DNA of 64,000 nucleotides from Methylophaga thalassica (GTDB lineage: Bacteria; Pseudomonadota; Gammaproteobacteria; Nitrosococcales; Methylophagaceae). Below, piece after piece: positions 47,125-56,687 of the stretch. The position numbers and the translations under genes were made by a program. Where the stretch lies: positions 186,001 through 250,000 of the forward strand of contig NZ_BSND01000013.1 of the NCBI RefSeq assembly GCF_030159795.1, read 5' to 3'. How positions within the stretch are numbered: position 1 is the stretch's first letter; each line of letters opens with the position of its first letter. The notes beneath the pieces were generated by a model. The model searched no databases, was not told the DNA's origin, and saw nothing but the letters and a program-made list of their open reading frames with translations.

Positions 47125-48101
47125 GAGCGTTTCTCCAAAGATTTCACTGCAACAAGTAACAAAACAAAAAACAAAGCAAAGCCATAACACCATGCTGAGA
47201 GGCTCTGTTTTGGAAGCTTTTCTTGATAAATTAATGGCAGGCTTTCCAGTTCATCCAGCTCAGCCAAAGCGGCTTGTAGTGATTCTGCCGTATCGACTTC
47301 ATATGCATGGTATGGCACTGATAAGGTATTGAAAAACTTATGTAAATATCGTTCAGGCATGACTCTTGGGTTATCATCGCGATGCGATTTGGGCTCACTG
47401 AAGATGCCTTGTCCGTTTTCAGTACGTAAGAAGAACCAGTACAGACTTACCCGGTAACGTTCAAACCATTCACGTAGGGTTTTCTGGGCACGGTGATCCA
47501 AGGTGGCGGCGCCATCGGAGACCAAAACGATCACACGTGATCCGGTGTGAGGCTGGTCTTTGAAATAACTCAAACCCATGCCTAAACCTTTTGCAACGTT
47601 AGTAAACGCTAACCCTGGTGTCTCCAGACTATTAATCGCTGCCTGAATTGCACTTTTATGTTCAGTCAGCGGGCTGATGTAAAAAGGCTGGGTACTAAAA
47701 CCGGCTACTCCGAATAAATCATGGGGACGGCGATTTACAAATTCCGAGAGTAAACGCCGGGCTGCTTGTGCTTTGGATTGCTCATTTTCATCCGGTGTCT
47801 GGCCGCCGAAGGTTTCATTCATACTGGCACTGCGGTCCAATACAAAAACGATATGGGCACCTTGTCCGGTACGAGTCACAATTTGCTCAAGACTATGCAA
47901 ACCAGCGAGTCCGATAATGACTGTGGCTATAGCCAGAGAAGCAGCAAGCTTAATTAAGCGGTTTAGCCAGATCGTCAGCGGATTAAGTTTAATGAGCTGT
48001 TTGCTGGGCGTAGCATGTCTCTCAAATAAGCTGCTGAAGAAAGGTAATAAGCTGAGTGGTAATAACACCAGCAGCCATGGCAGATGAAAGGCGAGATTCA
48101 T
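47121..48101 (-). CDS. mxaC: MxaC, VWA/MIDAS membrane protein of methanol dehydrogenase assembly
   Basis: A 326-aa protein with N-terminal helices (about 5-23 and 47-70), a VWA domain with MIDAS DRSASMN and later VLVSDGAATLD, and a C-terminal helix (about 298-318). The mxaC product acts with the MoxR ATPase MxaR and MxaS during assembly. It overlaps mxaA and mxaK by 4 bp each. Confidence 0.85.
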   Translation of the reverse strand: MNLAFHLPWLLVLLPLSLLPFFSSLFERHATPSKQLIKLNPLTIWLNRLIKLAASLAIATVIIGLAGLHSLEQIVTRTGQGAHIVFVLDRSASMNETFGGQTPDENEQSKAQAARRLLSEFVNRRPHDLFGVAGFSTQPFYISPLTEHKSAIQAAINSLETPGLAFTNVAKGLGMGLSYFKDQPHTGSRVIVLVSDGAATLDHRAQKTLREWFERYRVSLYWFFLRTENGQGIFSEPKSHRDDNPRVMPERYLHKFFNTLSVPYHAYEVDTAESLQAALAELDELESLPLIYQEKLPKQSLSAWCYGFALFFVLLLVAVKSLEKRS

Positions 48102-49039
48102 GACTTACCGGAAACCACTTTGTCAGCGGCAGCGAGTCTGTCGCATAGACGAATACAATCGTTCAGCAGGTTTGGCTTGGGGTCTTCATCAAAGAAAAAC
48201 ACGCATCTGGATTGCTGAAAAAAATCTTCTATCTGTGTCCGGCTCTCATTAAATTGTGGCTGCTGCTGAATAAAAACATCAATTTGTGAGGCAAACACGG
48301 TATAAGATGCCCGTGAATTAAACGCATCATGCATGGCTTGTAAGCCTTGTTGAATCTGATCAACGGTGATGTTTTTATGTCGATTTATACGCTTGATTTG
48401 ACGCCGTGCGGTGTGAAAAGGTGAGGTATCAAACTTAGGCAATAACCCTGCGAGAGCAGCCCAGATAAGCAAGCATAGAATCGACAAACTGGCGTAGATG
48501 ATAATGGGGGATTGATAGCGAGAAAGTGAGTGTGTTCTAGGTGCGATATCCGCTTTCATGAAACCATCACTACCGTCATTATTGCCCACACCACTCGCGG
48601 TAATTTCTTTGATAGGTGACATGATGAAGTGCCAGTCGGGTAAGGTGATTTCTACACGCTGATTTGCACTGTCTGTGAACACTAACTGTTGCTCAGGAAT
48701 CTGTAAGGTTCGAACATCAAGGGGTGCGTAAAATGTTTGATAGCGGAGGGTAAGATTGTAGATGGTCTTTTTGCCCTGTTGCTCAGAAGTCATGCTCACG
48801 CTATTCAGATCCAGCCAGTAAGTCAGTTCACCTTCTACAGGTAATGAGGATGGAGATAAGGAATAGCCTTCATCCACGGCAATCAGATAGCGGTGTTCGA
48901 TAATATCCCCCACCATCAGGCCATAATTTCGCCCCTGGTCCATTTTGATAAGCTGAGCAGGCAGAACCGGTTCCGCGTAACAGGCAGCAGACAGCAGAAA
49001 TAAGCTCAAAAGCAGTGAAATGGTGTTAATAAGCTTCAT
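48098..49039 (-). CDS. mxaA: MxaA, calcium-insertion accessory protein
   Basis: A 313-aa protein. A signal peptide (cleaved after CYA at about 22) precedes a periplasmic beta-rich domain (about 23-170), a membrane helix (about 178-200) and a cytoplasmic helical tail of about 110 residues. Location between mxaS and mxaC identifies it as MxaA, which in other methylotrophs is needed for calcium in the active site. Sequence motifs are weak, so the identification relies on gene order. Confidence 0.8.
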   Translation of the reverse strand: MKLINTISLLLSLFLLSAACYAEPVLPAQLIKMDQGRNYGLMVGDIIEHRYLIAVDEGYSLSPSSLPVEGELTYWLDLNSVSMTSEQQGKKTIYNLTLRYQTFYAPLDVRTLQIPEQQLVFTDSANQRVEITLPDWHFIMSPIKEITASGVGNNDGSDGFMKADIAPRTHSLSRYQSPIIIYASLSILCLLIWAALAGLLPKFDTSPFHTARRQIKRINRHKNITVDQIQQGLQAMHDAFNSRASYTVFASQIDVFIQQQPQFNESRTQIEDFFQQSRCVFFFDEDPKPNLLNDCIRLCDRLAAADKVVSGKS

Positions 49040-49047
49040 AAAGGTTC

Positions 49048-49854
49048 CTACTGCATCGAAAAGTATCGACTCATTTGTTTGGCGTCATAGTGATCAATCA
49101 ACCAAAAAGGCTGTTGATTAAAGCGGCGGAATTGTTGTGTGAGGTAGGCTCTCCGATCTTCATATTGTTGCTGAATTTTTTGTTTCTGATCACGGGTGAT
49201 AAACACTAGAGAGCTGACACCCGTTTCAAGATCGGTCAGCTCAACAAATCGCCATAACGGGAAGTCGAGATACTCTTTGGATTGCCATAACACTATGGGT
49301 ACAACTAAATGCGCTGATAAAACGGTCATCAATGACTGTAATTGTGTTTCCGGCCAGTGAAAGTCTGAGACTAAAAATATGAGTGCAGGTTTGCCAGGTA
49401 ACACGGGGAAAACCTGTTGAGTAGCTTCCGCATGATTGGACTCGGGGCTAAGCCTCGTAAACTCGGTTGTTAGGGCATCGATATCATCGAGCTTTATTAG
49501 TTTTTCCGTGAGCAGATAGCAGGAAAAACGGTCATTAGCGGCTTCAACTGAGGCCTTGGTGCTCTCATAGACTTCATGCAGTAATGCCGATTTTTCGTCA
49601 TAGAGCATTGAGGATGAACCATCGATAAGTAATAACACATCGATTTTGCTACGTTGTCGGTAACTTTTGACATGCAGAGACTCAAAAGGATCGGTCAGGC
49701 TGGCATTCAGGTCCAGCCTTGATGTATCGGGTTCATCCAAAAATAATGATTTTTTATAAAAGTCAGCGCCTGTACCTCGCTGCCGACTTTTATGTGAGCC
49801 CAGCATTAAGCCACTGACCAGGCCAGTGGTTTTGTAATCAAACGTCTGGTTCAT
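49048..49854 (-). CDS. mxaS: MxaS, DUF58-family protein
   Basis: A 268-aa soluble protein of the DUF58/VWA type. It has SHKSRQRGTGADF near the N-terminus, LLIDGSSSMLYDEKS (MIDAS-like DGSSS) and LVSDFHWPE. DUF58 proteins pair with MoxR ATPases. It overlaps mxaR by 4 bp. Confidence 0.86.
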   Translation of the reverse strand: MNQTFDYKTTGLVSGLMLGSHKSRQRGTGADFYKKSLFLDEPDTSRLDLNASLTDPFESLHVKSYRQRSKIDVLLLIDGSSSMLYDEKSALLHEVYESTKASVEAANDRFSCYLLTEKLIKLDDIDALTTEFTRLSPESNHAEATQQVFPVLPGKPALIFLVSDFHWPETQLQSLMTVLSAHLVVPIVLWQSKEYLDFPLWRFVELTDLETGVSSLVFITRDQKQKIQQQYEDRRAYLTQQFRRFNQQPFWLIDHYDAKQMSRYFSMQ

Positions 49855-50885
49855 GGTGATTGAATAGTATTCAATGCGGCAGTGATGAGTGATTCAACAA
49901 TCTCATCACGGTTGTAGTCATAAACGGGGTTTAAAAAGAGTCGATGCTTGGCGACTTGCCGGATAATCATATGAAAATCTTCTGGCACTAATGCATCACG
50001 TCCATTGAGCCAGGCATTGACTCTGGCGCCACGGGCAAGATAACTGATCCCGCGTGGTCCCATACCACCACGTAACATATTGCTTGTATCGACATCAGTG
50101 ATCTGAATGCCATATTCAGCAGGTTCACGTAGCGCACGACACAAGTGATAGCCGTAGTCCTGCACTTTTTCACTGGTGTGGACATGCTCCTGAATGGCGG
50201 CAGCAACATCATTCAATTGCTGGAATGGCACAATGGCTTTATCCGCTGAATCCACCAGTTTGTCGGCATCATGGTAACGTGGATTAAACATCAGGTCTTT
50301 CAATTGCACTTCAGATTTTGGCTGCTCAACATGCAGCTCCATCATAAAGCGATCACGTGCTGCGGCAGGCAGCTCAAAGGTTTCATCCTTTTCAATACGA
50401 TTACGATCAGCAAACACCTGTAAATGAGGGAAAAAGTGTGTTTGGTTGAAAGCATGCACGCTACGTTCGGCCATGATTCTCAATAACAGAGAGTGGACCT
50501 GTGGACGTGCCCGGTTAATCTCATTGAAAAAGAAGATAGAGAGTTCATCTCCATGTTTCAGAACCGGCCCTGAACTGACACCTGGTTTACCATTTTCAGC
50601 AATATAGGTGTAATAGACGAGGTCATGCGGCATCAGATCGATGGTGCCCTCAATACGTTCAAAGTTACCACCCAGACATTCGGCTACAGTTTTCAGCAAG
50701 GTGGTTTTACCGACACCTACATCACCTTCAAGCAGGATATGTCCTCTGGAAAGAGTAGCAATGGTCATCAATCTGACAATATGTTCTTGACCCAGGATGG
50801 TGTTATTGATACTGGATTCCATCTTAGCAATAAGCGCATGCCAATCTGACATCGCTATCGTTGACGTTTTAGATAGCTGGTTCAT
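49851..50885 (-). CDS. mxaR: MxaR, MoxR-type AAA+ ATPase
   Basis: A 344-aa AAA+ chaperone. Walker A LLEGDVGVGKTTLLK, Walker B IFFFNEINRARPQ, sensor region RIEKDETFELPAAARDRFMMELHVEQP and the lid segment LRGGMGPRGISYLARGARVNAWLNGRDAL are typical of MoxR. The family was named from this gene. With VWA partners MxaS/C/L it is thought to remodel methanol dehydrogenase for cofactor and calcium insertion. It is separated from mxaI by a hairpin terminator (50902-50938), so it is probably expressed at a lower level. Confidence 0.93.
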   Translation of the reverse strand: MNQLSKTSTIAMSDWHALIAKMESSINNTILGQEHIVRLMTIATLSRGHILLEGDVGVGKTTLLKTVAECLGGNFERIEGTIDLMPHDLVYYTYIAENGKPGVSSGPVLKHGDELSIFFFNEINRARPQVHSLLLRIMAERSVHAFNQTHFFPHLQVFADRNRIEKDETFELPAAARDRFMMELHVEQPKSEVQLKDLMFNPRYHDADKLVDSADKAIVPFQQLNDVAAAIQEHVHTSEKVQDYGYHLCRALREPAEYGIQITDVDTSNMLRGGMGPRGISYLARGARVNAWLNGRDALVPEDFHMIIRQVAKHRLFLNPVYDYNRDEIVESLITAALNTIQSP

Positions 50886-50901
50886 AGCGGTTTCACATGG
50901 G

Positions 50902-50938
50902 AGAAAAAGAAAAGACCGGCCTGAGAATTAGGCCGGTC
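50902..50938 (-). terminator. Intra-operon terminator/attenuator between mxaI and mxaR
   Basis: Minus-strand stem GACCGGCC / GGCCGGTC with a nine-nt loop, followed by TTTTCTTTTTCT. It lies 16 bp past the mxaI stop and 17 bp before the mxaR start, so partial termination would separate abundant structural from scarce assembly products. Confidence 0.8.
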
Positions 50939-50953
50939 AGCTTCAGTAGTGGA

Positions 50954-51226
50954 TTAATAAACCCATTTACCTGTTTTTTTGAACTGTTCAACACGTTCTG
51001 CATTGCGTTTTTCCATTGCTTTTAACGCAGCATCTTGTTTGTTCAGTTCTTTTTCACTGTGTTTTGGATCGTACTTAGAACCTTTGATTTTGTCAGGGAA
51101 ACCTGGTTTGGCTTCCCAGCAATCACCAGCGGCTTTGCATTTAGTACCATCGTAAGCCATAACTGCACTTGCACCTGACAACATCATCAGAGCTGAACAA
51201 GCAACAGCGATTGTTTTTAGTTTCAT
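50954..51226 (-). CDS. mxaI: Methanol dehydrogenase small (beta) subunit
   Basis: A 90-aa protein with a signal peptide (cleaved after VMA at about 24). The mature part YDGTKCKAAGDCWEAKPGFPDKIKGSKYDPKHS carries the two cysteines of the known disulfide, followed by the Lys-rich helix (ELNKQDAALKAMEKRNAERVEQF) that wraps around MxaF. The beta subunit exists only in calcium-type MxaFI enzymes, not in lanthanide XoxF. Its presence confirms the enzyme type. Confidence 0.96.
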   Translation of the reverse strand: MKLKTIAVACSALMMLSGASAVMAYDGTKCKAAGDCWEAKPGFPDKIKGSKYDPKHSEKELNKQDAALKAMEKRNAERVEQFKKTGKWVY

Positions 51227-51262
51227 ATTTCTCTCCTTATTTTTGCGACGACATAATGAATT

Positions 51263-51289
51263 GGCATGCTGCCACTATGGCAACATGCC
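51263..51289 (-). other. Intercistronic hairpin between mxaG and mxaI
   Basis: A 12-bp stem with one mismatch (GGCATG-TGCCA / TGGCA-CATGCC) and a three-nt loop, with no T run. Such a hairpin may stabilise or direct processing of the mxaFJGI mRNA. Confidence 0.5.
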
Positions 51290-51298
51290 ACCCATTAA

Positions 51299-51883
51299 TT
51301 AATGATGAGTTTTATTAAAGTTATCCATAGCTTCTTTGAAGTCTTCTGGCACTTCTGCTGGTTTAAAGTTAGCTTTCTGCTCTTCAGTCAACCAGTCTGC
51401 TTTATCTGCTGAACCCCAATAAACACTTCTTACCCAGGCCATGATGTGCAAGATTTCATCTTTAGTGAGGTTGTTGTACTGTGGCCCCATCATGCTACGG
51501 GCACCACCATAAATGGTTTCGAAGAGGCCTTTATCGTTAGCGTTTTTAGGATAGGTGTAATAATCATCTCCTAATGCTGGTCCTAACTTGCCTTCAGCAT
51601 GATGACCATGGCAACCAGAGCAAGCTGTCATAAACAGGCTTTCACCTGCCTTGATGGCTTCATCATCGGTGTTGTAGAGGTTTTCACCGGTATTAAGGAA
51701 ATGCTCTACAGCTTCTGTTTTTTCACCTTTCTTGCCAAAAGATAAGTCCAGCACATCACCAGTGACTGTATTTCTGAAAACCAATTGAGATTGAGCGACA
51801 GGAATCAATGCCACGGAGAGTACCGAGACAGTAAGCAGTGCGATTCCTCGAATCTTCTTTGGCAAAAATGTTTTGATAGTCAT
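51299..51883 (-). CDS. mxaG: Cytochrome c-L, electron acceptor of methanol dehydrogenase
   Basis: A 194-aa c-type cytochrome with a signal anchor (about 12-33). The haem motif is CSGCH in FMTACSGCHGHHAEGKLGPALGD, and axial Met lies in the ARSMMGPQYNNLTKDEILHIMAWVRS region. Cytochrome c-L takes electrons from the PQQ of MxaF and passes them to cytochrome c-H. Position between mxaJ and mxaI is standard. Confidence 0.95.
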   Translation of the reverse strand: MTIKTFLPKKIRGIALLTVSVLSVALIPVAQSQLVFRNTVTGDVLDLSFGKKGEKTEAVEHFLNTGENLYNTDDEAIKAGESLFMTACSGCHGHHAEGKLGPALGDDYYTYPKNANDKGLFETIYGGARSMMGPQYNNLTKDEILHIMAWVRSVYWGSADKADWLTEEQKANFKPAEVPEDFKEAMDNFNKTHH

Positions 51884-51928
51884 GATTTAAAAAATTTCCT
51901 GTAGTAACAAAGAGTATTTTTATTTGAG

Positions 51929-52774
51929 TTATAAAAGTGGGATGCCTTCGTCTTTCAATACGGCTTTGATCTTAGGATCAGCTTTATGCAGTGCTGTATT
52001 GATTTCTTTCAACAGTTCCTGATCATCACTGCGTACGGCGATCGCTTGTTCAAACTGTTGTCTGACACCTTCTCCATCATGGGTTGGCGCAATTTCTTCA
52101 GAGACCACCATTTTCAGTGGAACGGAGGCTGATTTAACATAGCGCGCTGCTTCTGGTGCCCAGATATGAGCGATATCCGCTTTACCTGAAACGACTTCTG
52201 ATACCAGTAAGTCAGGTGCGTAACGGACATACTGATTACGACGAGACTTAAAGCCGATTAATGACATGGTGTAATTGAAGTTGCCTTCATATTTGTCAAT
52301 TTCACGCAGCATGACTTCTGAAGGACTGCCTGGAACAATGGCAAATTTAGACATGTCTTTCAGTGCTGGACTTTGCCAGTTCTTAATATCCAAGCCTTTG
52401 TCTGCAGGGTATATAAAGGCATAACCCGATTTATAGTATGGGTCACTGGTCGCGACACGAGGATCACCTTTGTCTACGCCCATGACGACATCACATTGAT
52501 TTTTAAGCAGCTTCTCAGTAACGAGGAAAATAGCTGCTTTGTCGGACCAGACGAACTCTAGTTCCCGATCCATGGTATCCGCTAGAATTTTTGCCAGTTG
52601 ATTCTCAAAGCCTTCCTGCTGCTTATTTGAATAAGGCATTTCATCACTGGCTGCACACACTTTGAGCGTGCTGGTATTGGCTTGTGCATTAAAGGCTAAG
52701 CCACTGCCTAATAGGAGTGCCAAAAAAGAAGGTAACATCCGACCTGATTTGGCTTGTTTCATGTTTCGTTTCAT
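51929..52774 (-). CDS. mxaJ: MxaJ, periplasmic solute-binding-fold accessory protein
   Basis: A 281-aa protein with a signal peptide (LPSFLALLLGSGLAFNAQA) and a bacterial extracellular solute-binding (family 3) fold: LKVCAASDEMPYSNKQQEGFENQLAKILADTM, VVMGVDKGDPRVATSDPYYKSGYAF, SGKADIAHIWAPEAARYV. MxaJ is required for methanol dehydrogenase maturation and binds MxaF. ATG 52774 is used; the frame extends to a TTG at 52804. Confidence 0.93.
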   Translation of the reverse strand: MKRNMKQAKSGRMLPSFLALLLGSGLAFNAQANTSTLKVCAASDEMPYSNKQQEGFENQLAKILADTMDRELEFVWSDKAAIFLVTEKLLKNQCDVVMGVDKGDPRVATSDPYYKSGYAFIYPADKGLDIKNWQSPALKDMSKFAIVPGSPSEVMLREIDKYEGNFNYTMSLIGFKSRRNQYVRYAPDLLVSEVVSGKADIAHIWAPEAARYVKSASVPLKMVVSEEIAPTHDGEGVRQQFEQAIAVRSDDQELLKEINTALHKADPKIKAVLKDEGIPLL

Positions 52775-52869
52775 CGTGTTGGTCTCTTTGATGGAGGCCA
52801 GCAACCCTATGGTTGCTGGCCAGGTTTCTAACGAAATAAGTCTTAAGTTATTGACCTGTAAGCGACTGC

Positions 52870-54753
52870 TTACATGCCGTATTCACCTAAGCTCACGTCG
52901 TCATATGGGCTCTTACCATCAAGTGAGAAGACCATGACACCACCACCCATTTGAGTGTTTTTAGCCAGTTCTTTAAAGGCACCTACTGCACCTAAACCAG
53001 CTGATGGATCATTCAGGTCAAATACCAGACCTACTGCAGGCCAACCACCGACACCGTAGTTGATAGCAACATACTGTGTACCTTTATGTGTGTAAGTCAT
53101 TGGATGACCGATAACACCTGAAGGCAGTTTGAATTTCCACAGTAATTTACCTGTATCAGCGTCACGTGCTTTGATGAAGCCATCTAATGTTCCGTAGAAC
53201 ACTAAGCCGCCTTCTGTTGCAGTCGTTCCACCCCAAACAGAGAATTTCTCCATTTTTTCCCAGGCGAACTCACCCGTAATCGCGTTGTAGGCTTTAACTT
53301 GGCCTGAACCGATTCCGTTTTGACGATCACCTTTAGGACCAGGGTATGTCCATACGTTGGCACCAACGAAGAACTGACCTGCACGATATGGCAACATGAA
53401 CGGTTCCCAATCCATACATAGGTGGTTAATACCTAAGTAGAACAATTCACGTTTAGGATCGTAAGAATCGAAACCTTGGTTATGGAAGCCCATTGCTGAT
53501 GGACATACATCACGTGAACGGTGTCCCATACGTGTTCCATATTCAGGGTCACGAATTGGTAAACCTGTTTCCAGATCGACTTTTTTTACCCAGTTTGCCG
53601 TGTCATCCATTTTGTTAGCAGACACTAAGTCACCTGTTTCACGATCCAGTGTGTAGATGATGCCGTTACGGTCAGGGTGAGTCAGCAATTTACGCATTTT
53701 GCCGTTTTTGTCTTTTTGCTCAGAAAGCATCATGACGTTAACGCCCGCGTAATCCCATTCATCATGAGGTGTTTTTTGGTAACCGAATTTAGCTAAACCA
53801 GTTTCCAGATCACGACCCCAGATAGTCATCGTCCATTTGTTATCACCAGGACGCATCGTTTCGTTCCACGGAGCAGGGTTACCTGAACCATAGTAGAACA
53901 TGTCTAATTGTGGATCGTAGGCATACCAACCCCAGTTAGTACCACCACCGATTTTCCATGCGTTGTCTTCCCAGGTAGATGTACCCAGACCTTTTTGACC
54001 ATAGTGAGGGTTATGTTTGTTGAAGTCTTTATCCAGACCCACATCTGCATCAGGACCCGTTGCATACCAACGCCATACCATTTCACCCGTGTGAATATCG
54101 TATGCGGTGACATAACCACGAACACCTAATTCAGCACCAGAAGAACCTTGGATAACCAAGTCTTTAGCAACAAATGGTGCAGCTGTTTCTGTTTGACCAA
54201 CGCTGATATCACCATTTTCTACTTTCCAGTATTCTTCACCTGTTTCAGCATTTAATGCGACAACGTGACCATCCAGTAAGCTTTTCACGATCATGGCTGG
54301 CGCTTTGTCATCCCCTGGCCAGTAAGCTAGACCACGGTTAACAACGTCACAACAGGCAACAGCACGTGCAGCTGGATCTTGTTTTGGTTTGTGTTCCCAT
54401 TTGATCACACCTGGCTCATCCAGATCGATAGCAAAAGTGTTGTTCGGGAAAGGTGTGTGAATGTACATAGTGCCGTTCACAACAAGCGGTGCACCTTCAT
54501 GACCGTTTAGTACACCTGTTGAGAATGACCATGATGGACGCAGTTTTTTAACGTTGTCTTTGTTAATTTGTTTGGCAGTACTGTAGTGGGTGCCTGAGAA
54601 ATCTTTCCCTTGCATTACCCAGTTTTCATTGCTTTTAGACAGTTCTACTAACTTATCATTTGCAACTGACATGCCTGACATCAATCCGAGTGCGGATGAG
54701 ACAGCAAGCGCAGTACCGATTTTTGACCACCGGCTATGATGCATTTCTCTCAT
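52870..54753 (-). CDS. mxaF: Methanol dehydrogenase large (alpha) subunit, calcium type
   Basis: A 627-aa periplasmic PQQ enzyme oxidising methanol to formaldehyde. A signal peptide (cleaved after SVA at about 31) precedes an eight-bladed propeller with W-docking motifs. Active-site features: vicinal Cys134-Cys135 (AVACCDVV) forming the disulfide over PQQ, Glu208 ([11 protein letters not shown]) and Asn292 ([10 protein letters not shown]) for calcium, and catalytic Asp334 in [10 protein letters not shown]. Residue 336 is Ala, where lanthanide XoxF enzymes have Asp, so this is the calcium form. AGGAGG lies 5 bp before ATG 54753. It heads the operon and is probably highly expressed. Confidence 0.98.
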   Translation of the reverse strand: MREMHHSRWSKIGTALAVSSALGLMSGMSVANDKLVELSKSNENWVMQGKDFSGTHYSTAKQINKDNVKKLRPSWSFSTGVLNGHEGAPLVVNGTMYIHTPFPNNTFAIDLDEPGVIKWEHKPKQDPAARAVACCDVVNRGLAYWPGDDKAPAMIVKSLLDGHVVALNAETGEEYWKVENGDISVGQTETAAPFVAKDLVIQGSSGAELGVRGYVTAYDIHTGEMVWRWYATGPDADVGLDKDFNKHNPHYGQKGLGTSTWEDNAWKIGGGTNWGWYAYDPQLDMFYYGSGNPAPWNETMRPGDNKWTMTIWGRDLETGLAKFGYQKTPHDEWDYAGVNVMMLSEQKDKNGKMRKLLTHPDRNGIIYTLDRETGDLVSANKMDDTANWVKKVDLETGLPIRDPEYGTRMGHRSRDVCPSAMGFHNQGFDSYDPKRELFYLGINHLCMDWEPFMLPYRAGQFFVGANVWTYPGPKGDRQNGIGSGQVKAYNAITGEFAWEKMEKFSVWGGTTATEGGLVFYGTLDGFIKARDADTGKLLWKFKLPSGVIGHPMTYTHKGTQYVAINYGVGGWPAVGLVFDLNDPSAGLGAVGAFKELAKNTQMGGGVMVFSLDGKSPYDDVSLGEYGM

Positions 54754-54775
54754 ATATCCTCCTATTTGTTTTGAG

Positions 54776-54889
54776 AGTCAGTCAATGCTGACTTTGTGTA
54801 TCAGCTGTAAAAAACACGGCTGAGCACAAAGGTCATCTTCTTATCTTTGCTGTGACAGGGGATAGAGAGCGACACCTGAAAGGTTCAGG
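54776..54889 (-). promoter_or_regulatory. mxaF upstream region with two inverted repeats
   Basis: AGTCAG-N6-CTGACT at 54776-54793 lies in the probable 5' leader of mxaF. CCTGAA-AGG-TTCAGG at 54875-54889 lies about 125-135 bp before the start codon and could be a site for the NarL-type regulator encoded next door. No confident -35/-10 pair could be assigned. The remainder of 54754-55027 is very AT-rich on its distal side. Confidence 0.35.
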
Positions 54890-55027
54890 GAAGTTATCCT
54901 TAATTCGCTGGTGAGGCTATGTTGTTTAAGTTTTTTGTTTTTATATATCAATAATTTATTTGTTGTTTATGTTTTTCTCTATGGGAGCTATGTCTAAAAA
55001 CATAATGAACTTTTTCACTAGCCACCA

Positions 55028-55672
55028 TTAACTAGGCGGTGTAGTGATCAGGCCGGTTTTTTGTGCCAGGAAAATAATTTCGGCCAGATTATTAGTGCCT
55101 AATTTTCGCATCATATTGGTTTTGTAATTGGATACTGTTTTAGGCGCCAGAGCTAAGTTATCAGCCATTTCATTGATACTTTTTCCTTCTGCCACCATGC
55201 GAAATACAGCAAACTCCTGATGTGATAACGAGTGTACTTTCTGATCAGCATGAATCAGTTTTTCCATGGCAATGGCGCGAGCAATCTCTGTACTCAGATA
55301 GTGGCCACGACTGGCTATCGTTTTAACGGCTTCAATCAATACGGATGATGGACAGGATTTAGTGATATAACCGCGCGCTCCCATATCCATCGCTCGCATA
55401 GCCAGCGTGGAATCATCGTGCATGGTGCAAACAAGAATTTTAGCTTGTGGATCACGGGATGTTATGCGGCGAATACATTCAAGGCCACCGGCACCAGGCA
55501 TGCTGATATCAATGATACAAACATCCGGTTTATGACTGACATAGAGCCGGTAACCTTCTTCTGAATTACTGGCCTGACCGATGACGTCAAACCCTGAAGA
55601 GTTCAATAAATGTTGGTAGCCATCTCGTAAAATGGCGTGATCATCAATCAATAATATAGTCGTTTTAGACAT
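55028..55672 (-). CDS. mxaB: NarL/FixJ-family response regulator of the methanol locus (MxaB-like)
   Basis: A 214-aa response regulator. Receiver domain with DD at 10-11, phosphoacceptor Asp55 (CIIDISMPG) and Lys in GYITKSCPS; C-terminal LuxR-type helix-turn-helix (about 148-205; SHQEFAVFRMVAEGKSINEMADNLALAPKTVSNYKTNMMRKLG). MxaB in Methylorubrum is a regulator of this class needed for mxaF expression. Its place directly upstream of mxaF on the same strand supports that role; the name is by analogy. It is 10 bp after the kinase gene. Confidence 0.85.
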   Translation of the reverse strand: MSKTTILLIDDHAILRDGYQHLLNSSGFDVIGQASNSEEGYRLYVSHKPDVCIIDISMPGAGGLECIRRITSRDPQAKILVCTMHDDSTLAMRAMDMGARGYITKSCPSSVLIEAVKTIASRGHYLSTEIARAIAMEKLIHADQKVHSLSHQEFAVFRMVAEGKSINEMADNLALAPKTVSNYKTNMMRKLGTNNLAEIIFLAQKTGLITTPPS

Positions 55673-55682
55673 GATGGTTTAC

Positions 55683-56687
55683 TCAAATAATTGGGTCATA
55701 AGGAATCGTAATCGTTAAGCAGGTTCCCTGAGGCTGACGAGATGCAATATAAAATTCGCCGTCTAAAGCCTCACAACGTTCACGAATACTGATAAGTCCA
55801 AGGCCTTGTTGGGCTTCTATATTGCTGTTGAAGCCCTGACCGTCATCTTCCAGCTTTAATTGAATACAGGCATTGCCAGGTTCACGGAATTGATGCAAAT
55901 AGATAAAAACCTGATCGGCATTGGCGTGACGGCTAATATTCCTCAGCCCTTCCTGTAGGCCTCGATATATCGACAGTGCAACTGCTTTGGGTATTTCATG
56001 ATCCTGTATCTCCAGTGAGAGATGTTCGCTGCCCTGAAAGGCATGTTTCCATTCAGAAACCAGCTCACGAACAGCGCCTTTAAGGCCGATACTGTCAAGG
56101 CTCGGTGGCTTTAGATGACGTAATTTATTACGGGTAATCGAGCGAAGCACTGTTGTACTGTCCATGACAGATTCGAGGATAGGCTGGAGAGTGGGGTTGT
56201 CGGTTTGGTTTAAGGCGACAGTCAGGTTGGCATCCATTGCAGCAAGGTGTTGACCAAAGATATCGTGAAGTTCAGAGGCGAGATGATCGCGTTCAGACTC
56301 TCTGACCAAGGCTATTCGTTGGACTAAGGCCTGTTTATCGTTGAGTAGCTGACGTATTTTTTTATTGTTTTGGCTTAATTCTGCCTGCATCGCCAAATTG
56401 TGTTTGAGCGACAGTGATAACTCTGAAATACGTCGGGTGCTAAACCAGATAAGGCCCGCACAAAAAACCAGTAATACAAAAATAATCTCATCAAGCTGAT
56501 AGAACTCGCCCAGAGCAGTCCAATCGATATAACGCTCTGCCAGATCCAAATACGATGCGACAAGATAAGTAATAAGTGACGAGATGGTAATCCAGACGAC
56601 GTCGCGTTTAATACTGTGTTTACGCTGATTGTGATCAGTGTGATGCTTGAGCTGCTGCAGGCCTTCCATAATGTATTCATACGTCAT
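55683..56687 (-). CDS. NarX/DesK-type sensor histidine kinase of the methanol locus
   Basis: A 334-aa kinase with two membrane helices (about 29-46 and 65-83) and a very short periplasmic loop, so it probably senses an intramembrane or cytoplasmic signal. A coiled coil (about 88-130) leads to the HisKA_3 box ESERDHLASELHDIFGQHLAAMD (His141) and an HATPase domain with EGLRNISRHANAD and GLGLISIRERCEALDGEFYI. It forms a pair with the downstream NarL-type regulator, comparable to the MoxY/MoxX pair of Paracoccus. The role in methanol induction is inferred from location. Confidence 0.86.
   Translation of the reverse strand: MTYEYIMEGLQQLKHHTDHNQRKHSIKRDVVWITISSLITYLVASYLDLAERYIDWTALGEFYQLDEIIFVLLVFCAGLIWFSTRRISELSLSLKHNLAMQAELSQNNKKIRQLLNDKQALVQRIALVRESERDHLASELHDIFGQHLAAMDANLTVALNQTDNPTLQPILESVMDSTTVLRSITRNKLRHLKPPSLDSIGLKGAVRELVSEWKHAFQGSEHLSLEIQDHEIPKAVALSIYRGLQEGLRNISRHANADQVFIYLHQFREPGNACIQLKLEDDGQGFNSNIEAQQGLGLISIRERCEALDGEFYIASRQPQGTCLTITIPYDPII

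Noticed and set aside
52870-54753. Possibility that the dehydrogenase is a lanthanide XoxF
   Set aside because: Ala336 stands at the position of the extra lanthanide-binding Asp, and mxaI (beta subunit) is present, so it is the calcium MxaF type.
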